This document shows positions 8,042-13,967 of a stretch of DNA of 13,967 nt, piece by piece (position 1 is the stretch's first letter; each line of letters begins with the position of its first letter). The notes beneath the pieces are model-generated. The model was given only the letters and a program-made list of their open reading frames with translations, did not search any database and was not told where the DNA came from. The translations under genes were made by a program, and so were the position numbers. Source of the stretch: Gonium pectorale (Eukaryota > Chlorophyta > Chlorophyceae > Chlamydomonadales > Volvocaceae); assembly GCA_001584585.1 (NCBI GenBank), contig LSYV01000003.1:2295930-2309896 (forward strand). The letters are read 5' to 3'.

Positions 8042-11000
8042 ATGAGAATGTCTCACGTGCAGCACTTTCTTAAGAGATGCAGCGTGTCTGGGGCAGTGCC
8101 AAGGTGCCGACTTGACTCCGTCTCCTGCTGCCCGGCGGCCCTTGTGAAGCGCTCCAGGGCTGTCTTGCCCCTTACTGGAGTGGAGCGGGCGAACCTGCGG
8201 CGCACTCTATGCGTCGGGGGCGCCCTCTCTAGCCCCAACCGCGGTGAGTCACTCTCGCTTGCGCATTCTCGGGTGATGATAATGGAGTGTGGCTGCATAC
8301 GTCGCCATGGCGCGTGCGTGCGCCCTCGGACGCCCCGCAATCCTTGTCACAGTAAAGCGCCACCCTCGCAGGCGACAATTCGCCTGATGAGCAAAGTCAA
8401 CGTGTCGGCAAGTCGCCAAGCGATAAGTCTGGAGCGCAACCCGCTCGGCGGCGCGGCAGCAGCCGGGGTCTGAGCTCGGCGGAGGCGCTTGCAGGGCGCA
8501 GCGCGGCGGACCGCGAGATGGCGCAGCTCTATCCAAGGTAATTAACAGTAATTCGCCTCAATTGCGGTTTTGTCGGGCTCAGGCTTGCGTCGACCGCAAG
8601 CTCTGAATGAGGGCACGCGAGCCCGGGCCCGAGCACTGGCAAACCCGCTGCCGACCACGCGCAAACCCATCCATACTACCCGCATGGCAAGTAAGCTACT
8701 CCGCGCCGCGTTCCTGTCGGGATCGCGGCGCCCTTCTCAGGTACGGCGCCTCGTGCCACCGACTCTACTCCCCGTCCCCTCCCCCCGCTCCTCACAGGCC
8801 CCAGATGTACTCTGCGCGGGAGGGCCTCCGCAGCGCCGATGAGGCGCAGGCGACCAGCTCGGGTCGAGAGGGCGGCCGCGGATCGGAGGACGGGCCGCCC
8901 TCCGGCTTCAGCTGGGAGTACCTGGTAGGCCGCGGCGGGAAGGCGGGAAGAGCAGAGGGTGAATCCGAAGCGGGGCTATATACATGCTTTTCAAGATTAC
9001 GGGAGAGTAGACTGCCCAGCACTGGAGCGGTGGGTGGAGGGCAGGGGGGAGCCGCAGGCGGGCGCTGTGGGCTGCACCCCGGCCCCTCCCCTGCGGTCAG
9101 GTCGCCGCATGTGGAGGGCGGCCACGCAACAGGGGCTGCAGCGTCCTCGGCAGCGTCGGTGACAGCAGCGTTAAATGGCAGTCTGGCGGCTGGCGGGATG
9201 TCCACTCGTGCGCTGCTGTGAAGAGCCATGAGGCCATGGAGCCCGGACCCCGCCGCCAGAGGCGCCCGCAATCGGCGGCAGCACTTGCTTTGGCCACCAG
9301 AGCGTCAGCCCGTGCTGTGATCGTGTGCCCCCCCACCAGCAATCGTAGCCCGCGCCGCCGCCTCGTGCGCAGTGACCCGAGTCGGCCTCCCTGTCGTCCC
9401 TTCTCCCTTGTGCCACGCCGTGTACCTGTCATCGCGCAGCTAGCCCACCGACTGAGCCCCCCTCCCCTCCCCTTGCCATCCCTCCGCCGGGCCCCGCAGG
9501 TGGCCCTATGTACGCTGGGCATTGTCATCTGCTACGCGGACCGCTCCAACATTTCCACCGCAGTGCTGCCCATGGCGCAGCAGTTTGGGTGGGACAAGGT
9601 GAGCGGCGGGTTGGCGATCTGTGGTACTGGCCAGTCGCCGAGAGGCGGCGGGGAGACAGGGTCGGGGGTGACAGTGGCAGGCGATGGGGCTGGGTCGACA
9701 GCGGCAGGAGCATAGGCGTGGGATCAAAGCTGCCAGTGTGCGGATGATGTGGCCGGTCCGCAGTGCACGTGGGGTGGTGTGGGTTTCCCCCGGGGGCGCA
9801 GCAAGCTCGCGGTTTACTCGTCCCCGGAGCTACCGCCGATGGGCCCACAACCCACAGCCTGGTTGCCCCCAAGGCGTGGGGTCGGGCCGCCACTCTGCCA
9901 CGAGACCGTCGCGTACCGGCGCCGTCGATCGTGTTCCCCGTCGCCCCACGCCTCCCGCTTCGCCCCGCTCCCCCGACAGGCGTACCAGGGCATTGTCCTG
10001 TCGGTGTTCTTCGGGGGCTACGCCACCACCCAGATCCTTGGCGGCAAGCTGGCGGATCAGTTTGGCGGCAAGATGGTGCTGGCGGCGGGAGTGGCACGTG
10101 AGTGTGCGGAGCGCAGGGGCGTGGCGTGGCAGGGCGGGGCACGGAGCAGAGCCCGGTTGAAGGGGTCGGGGCGCGTGGGTGACGTCACACGGGACCGCAG
10201 CCCCACACATGCCCCTCAGCGTCTGCCGCTCCATCGCTCGCCTCCCCAATGTGAAATCCACCCCCTGCCCCTGGTCCGCAGTCTGGTCGCTGTTCACGTT
10301 CGCGACCCCGGCTGCGGCCGCCGCCGGCACGCTGCCGCTGCTGGCGGCCCGTGTGATGCTGGGCGTGGGCGAGGGCGTCGCCTTCCCCTCGATCCACTCC
10401 CTCATCGGTGAGACCCGCAGCGCGGCGCGACCGGGAGTGTCGGGCAGACGAAGGCGGAGGAAGCACGGGGTCAGGCGGTGGCGATGGCAGGGGTGGTGGC
10501 CGCACCTGTGGGATACTGAGGCCGCGGTCGCGGCGATGTGCGTGGGAGGCGGTGGTCCCCGAATGCGTCCCTCGAGGGCCGCCCCCTCCCCCCGCTGTTC
10601 GTCCTTGGTTCACCACCTAACTCCGCTGCCCCGTCCGCCCCTCACCCGTCCGCCCTCTCCCCCGGCCCCGGCTCCGCAGCTCGCAACGTGCCCCCCAGCA
10701 ACCAGACCACCGCGGTGGGCATCGTGACGGCAGCCTCGTACGCGGGCACGGCGCTGGCGTTCGGGGTCAGCCCCCTCATCATCAGCAAGTTCGGGTGGGA
10801 GGTGAGCGGGCGGCCGTCGCAGCGGCGTCGCAGCAGCAGTGGGGTCCGGGGGCGCTCTCGCCGTGTGCTCCTATAACCTGCGCAACCGCAGTGTCCCTCG
10901 GCCGCTGTGACCCCCCGCCCTGGAAAGCGCAACTGAACCCCCATGGCCCCGCCACGCCCCCGCCACGCTCCGCCGCGCCCCCATCCGCAGTGGGTCTTCT

Positions 11001-12067
11001 ATTCGTTTGCGGGCCTTGCGGTGCTGTGGCTGCCATTCTGGCTGCCCGTGACCACCCGCGATAAGCCGCAGCTGCGCACGCCGCCCGAGAGCCCCACGGC
11101 CTCGCGCGACGACGACGCCACCTCTCCGTCCACCGATGCGGGCGTCTCCTCCGCCTCCGCCTCCTCCGCTGTCGCCGCCGCCCCCGACTCGTGGGCGCTG
11201 CTCCGGCGGCGCGAGGTGTGGGCCATCTGCGTTGCGCAGTACGCCCAGAGCTGGGGCATGTACGGCCTGCTCAACTGGCTGCCCACCTTCTTCTCCGAGT
11301 ACTACCAGGTGCAGATCTCGGATCTGGGCTCGTACACGCTGCTGCCGTACGTGTTCCAGGGCCTGCTGGGCGCCGCCACCGGCTTCTTCGCGGACTCGCT
11401 CCTGCGCAACGGCTGGCGCGTGCGGACCGTCCGGCGGGTGCTGCAGGTGGCGGGCATGCTGGGCCCCGCCGCCTGCCTGTGCCTGGCGGTGTCGCCGCTG
11501 GTGGGAGCCAGCGCCGGCCTGGCATCCAACCTGATCACGCTGGGTCTGGGCTTTAGCGCGCTGACGCTGGGCGGCGTGTCGGCCAGCCACCTGGACGTGG
11601 CGCCGCGCAACGCGGGCCTGGTGTTCGGCGCGGGCAACACGGCGGCCACGCTGGCGGGGCTGCTGTCGGTGCCCTTCACCGGATACCTGCTGCAGGTGGG
11701 TGGGCTGGGAGGAGGGGCGGGCACGGAAAGTTGGCAGTGGGGAGGTAAAAGAGGGTTGGGCGCAGTGAGTAGGGTGGCTTGCAACTCGCGGCGCTTTCCG
11801 TCCGCCGGTGAGACGGGAGACTGCCGCTGGACGCCAGCCAGTTGTCGTTAACCTCGGAACTCTCCCGTCTGAACAACGACGACAGCGCTTCCAGACTGGC
11901 ACGGTGCCCCTCCCTCCCTGCGTGCCCCGCAGACGACCGGCTCGTGGCCCCTGGTGTTCGGCATCACGGCGTTCCACTACGTGGCGGGAGCGGTGGTGTG
12001 GGCGTTGTGGTGCGGGGACAGGCCGCTGCCAGAGGACGGGGCCGTGGCGCCGCCCGCCCGCGGGTGA
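8042..12067 (+). CDS. PHT4/SLC17-type organellar anion (phosphate) transporter, major facilitator superfamily (9 exons)
   Basis: A 12-helix transporter of the family that moves phosphate, and in some members ascorbate or glutamate, across plastid, Golgi or vesicle membranes. Exons: 8042-8243, 8372-8537, 8798-8924, 9500-9598, 9980-10097, 10282-10407, 10680-10801, 10991-11695, 11933-12067; all GT-AG and in frame, 599 residues. Residues 1-165 form a basic, Ser/Ala/Arg-rich N-terminus ending just before helix 1, consistent with a plastid transit peptide. Helix 1 holds CYADRSN (176-182). The helix 2-3 loop has the MFS signature GGKLADQFGGK (219-229). Helix 4 carries Arg261 and GVGEGVAFPSIHSL (265-278). 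The central loop at about 341-388 is Ser/Ala/Asp-rich. Helix 7 has WGMYGLLNWLPTFF. Helices 10-11 carry HLDVAPRNAG (520-529) and GNTAATLAG (535-543), typical of SLC17/PHT4. The last exon encodes the final helix and a short tail. ATG 8042 is chosen; ATG 8048 is in frame and equally possible. Substrate is not deducible; membrane location is inferred. Confidence 0.9.
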
Positions 12068-13658
12068 GGCCAGGCGTGGCACGCCGCTGTTGAGCCGCGG
12101 CCTGGCCGGCAGGTCGCAGCGGGCCAGGCGCGCCCGTTTCCGGTGCCACTGAGGAGAGCAGTGGCAGACACCGCAGCAACAGCAGTATCGTGTCGCCCTC
12201 TCGGAAGCGCGATTGGGCAACGCTGCTCTAGGGGAGCCGTTAGGAGTTCGGAGAGCTCTCCCGCCTCCTCCCGAGCGGGGTGGTTGGCAAGTGGCTCGGG
12301 TATTCTCATCGGAGCCCCGTCAGTTATTCAATTGTCGCACCAGCGTGCGAGGTCATGTTGGGATGCGGCCCTCAGCAGGCACTCACGCGTCCACCACCCA
12401 ACGCTGGCGATGTGCCCACTGCGGGGCAGGGTGGCGGTGGTGGTGGTCGTGGCGAGGTTCGGGTGGGCGGGCGGGCGGGCGCTATCTTTGGCGAGCGACA
12501 ACACGGCATGGGGGGCCGTGTTGGGTTGTGGGGGTGGGTGGAAGCCAGCTGGGTTAAAGAGGTAAAGACGGGGAACGAAAAGGGGCTGCTGCTCAGCGCA
12601 GGAAGAAGGTTACCGGGCTGGAATGCTGTAGGAGGTCCGTGACCTGACGGGGCGTGGGCGTGGGTCGCACGACGTGTCGCAAACGCGGCGCGGCATGCCA
12701 TGATCCGGGACTCGCATGTACGGTATGGCCTTTATTGCAATTCCCATTTGCACCGCTGTCTTTTCGCGTGAGGGCGGCGGGCGGGCCCGGGTCTGACGAG
12801 GCCGTGCTTGCTATGCCCTCTTTGCTTTGCCGCAGCTTGCTTTAATACTATTGATTGCTCGGTCTGGTCGGACAGGCGGGCGGGCTCGCGCCCCTCGGTT
12901 AATGCACGGCCGGGGCTCCGGGGGCTTCGCCTACGGAGCTCGGTTGTCCAGCCCCCACGGATGCCGGGGAGCAGACGTCGCCGGTGCGCACATGTGTCGT
13001 ATTGCATCCGGGAGTGCGCAAAGCAATACTAGTAGCCCCTAGCCAGTACAGGAACGGGCGCCGGTATCGGCCTCGGCGGCGCGCCGTGCCTAGGAAGCGG
13101 GCGGTGAGACCCCGACTGCGAGCCCTGTCCGGTGTACAGATAGGGGATGACTGCGGGCTTGCGGCCGCTGTTTGTGGGCCGTGGGCGCCGCTCGCAAAGG
13201 GTGCGAAACCAGCTGTTTTGGCGTAAGCGAGGCTGGTTCACACCATGTCGTGTGGGCCTTGTGCCGCCGTTTGCTTGTCGTCCAGGTCACGTCTGTCGCG
13301 TGTGTCTGTATTGTGTTTTGGTTTATGATGGACTAAGGTTGACCGTTACCTCGACCGTGTCGTGGACTGTTTGGGAGGATGCTGCCGGAAATAAGTATTA
13401 TTGGCTTTTCAGGGACGCCGCCTCTGCGGCGGCGGTGAAGCAGGGCTAGCATGGACTGTTCGGCCGCTACGGTATTGGATGCGTCCCTTTCTGAAGTAGT
13501 CATGGCACCGGAGTAGCGTCGCACTCGTGTCCTGCGTCTGTGTGCCGTCGCAGTTACCCGTTTCGGAACCCGAGGTGGGGCGGCATCGAGCCACGGGGCA
13601 TCTGGGTGACGCCGCCCAGTGTCCAGTGTCCAGTCACCCCGCTCGGCTAGGTGCCGCC

Positions 13659-13663
13659 TGTAA
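13659..13663 (+). terminator. Candidate TGTAA poly(A) signal for the transporter transcript
   Basis: TGTAA is the dominant poly(A) signal in Chlamydomonas-type algae, with cleavage usually 10-20 bases downstream. This is the first occurrence on the + strand after the transporter stop codon. A chance five-base match is possible, so confidence is limited. Confidence 0.35.
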
Positions 13664-13918
13664 GTAGGGAGGTCTTGTCCACAGGGCTTCACGTGGTGCA
13701 ACCCCGGCGCACTTGCGGAAGGGGAGAGCAACAGAGCATTCACGGGTCCTGCGGGTGGGATGGCGGCGAGGGACCGCGAGGACGCCGCCCGGCCAGGCGG
13801 TCGACGGGTCATGCCCGTGGCGATCTCCCGACTTCAATATTTGCGGTGTGATGGGGTACACCGGAATGGCTCCACGTAACAGCCGCCACAGCAAGAGGTC
13901 CGGGAGGACAGCGACTCC

Positions 13919-13923
13919 TTACA
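13919..13923 (-). terminator. Candidate TGTAA poly(A) signal on the minus strand (neighbouring gene off the right edge)
   Basis: TTACA on the + strand reads TGTAA on the - strand. It could end a convergent gene whose coding sequence lies right of the window. No coding sequence supports this within the window. Confidence 0.2.
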
Positions 13924-13967
13924 ATACGCGAACGGGCTTGAGACGACCTAAGATCTAGTTTCTAGGT

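Larger units (their letters stand above)
12068..13967. other. Transporter 3' UTR and intergenic region; no gene recognised
   Basis: After the transporter stop (TGA 12065-12067) I see no frame with a recognisable domain or convincing coding character on either strand. The longest frames (for example 13333-13812 on -) are Arg-rich and look like GC-driven accidents. The sequence becomes more AT-containing from about 12720. The first TGTAA on the + strand is at 13659, so the 3' UTR may extend about 1.6 kb, or transcription may end at a non-canonical signal earlier. Confidence 0.55.

Noticed and set aside
8054..8059. CACGTG G-box
   Set aside because: It falls inside the first codons of the transporter and is a six-base match without further context.
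13225..13245. tRNA B-box-like GGTTCACACC
   Set aside because: It lacks the full B-box consensus, and no matching A box or cloverleaf could be drawn around it.
13333..13812. - strand ORF of 159 codons near the right edge
   Set aside because: No domain, many Arg/Pro residues, no neighbouring exons with splice consensus that I could join.

Overview
The window looks like nuclear DNA of a green alga, most likely a volvocalean of the Chlamydomonas type. It is very GC-rich. Genes are split by many introns of about 125-575 bp with GTGAG/GTGCG donors and C-rich tracts ending in CAG. Proteins carry long Ala/Gly/Ser/Pro-rich low-complexity stretches, and two gene products start with transit-peptide-like N-termini. 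The organism call is an inference from style; I cannot name a species.

Layout, left to right: (1) the 3' part of a + strand gene (3-2600) for an unrecognised, largely disordered Gln/Gly/Tyr/Ser-rich protein whose start lies off the left edge; (2) a 1.5 kb convergent intergenic stretch (2601-4095) with a perfect 30-bp minisatellite at 3637-3795; (3) a seven-exon - strand gene (7578 down to 4096) for a lipoyl(octanoyl) transferase of the LipB/LIP2 family, with the Lys/Cys dyad present; (4) a 463-bp divergent promoter region (7579-8041) with a visible drop in G+C and a TATAAA at 7921; (5) a nine-exon + strand gene (8042-12067) for an organellar-type anion transporter of the PHT4/SLC17 branch of the major facilitator superfamily; (6) 1.9 kb without recognisable coding sequence (12068-13967), probably the transporter's long 3' UTR and the next intergenic gap, with a TGTAA poly(A)-type signal at 13659.

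The octanoyltransferase and the transporter are a head-to-head pair and could share regulatory DNA. Octanoyltransferase moves the octanoyl group made by organellar fatty-acid synthesis from acyl carrier protein onto lipoyl-dependent enzymes (pyruvate and 2-oxoglutarate dehydrogenases, glycine cleavage H protein). The transporter probably moves phosphate or another organic or inorganic anion across an organelle membrane. Both could serve plastid or mitochondrial metabolism, but a functional link is only suggested by the arrangement.

I rebuilt both spliced genes by hand. Every exon junction keeps frame: 1704 coding bases (567 residues) for the transferase and 1800 (599 residues) for the transporter. 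I found no evidence of a mobile element, CRISPR array, RNA gene or previously undescribed multi-gene system. The most interesting items are the disordered insertions in the transferase, the minisatellite, the out-of-frame upstream ORF over the transferase start, and the prion-like composition of the first protein.
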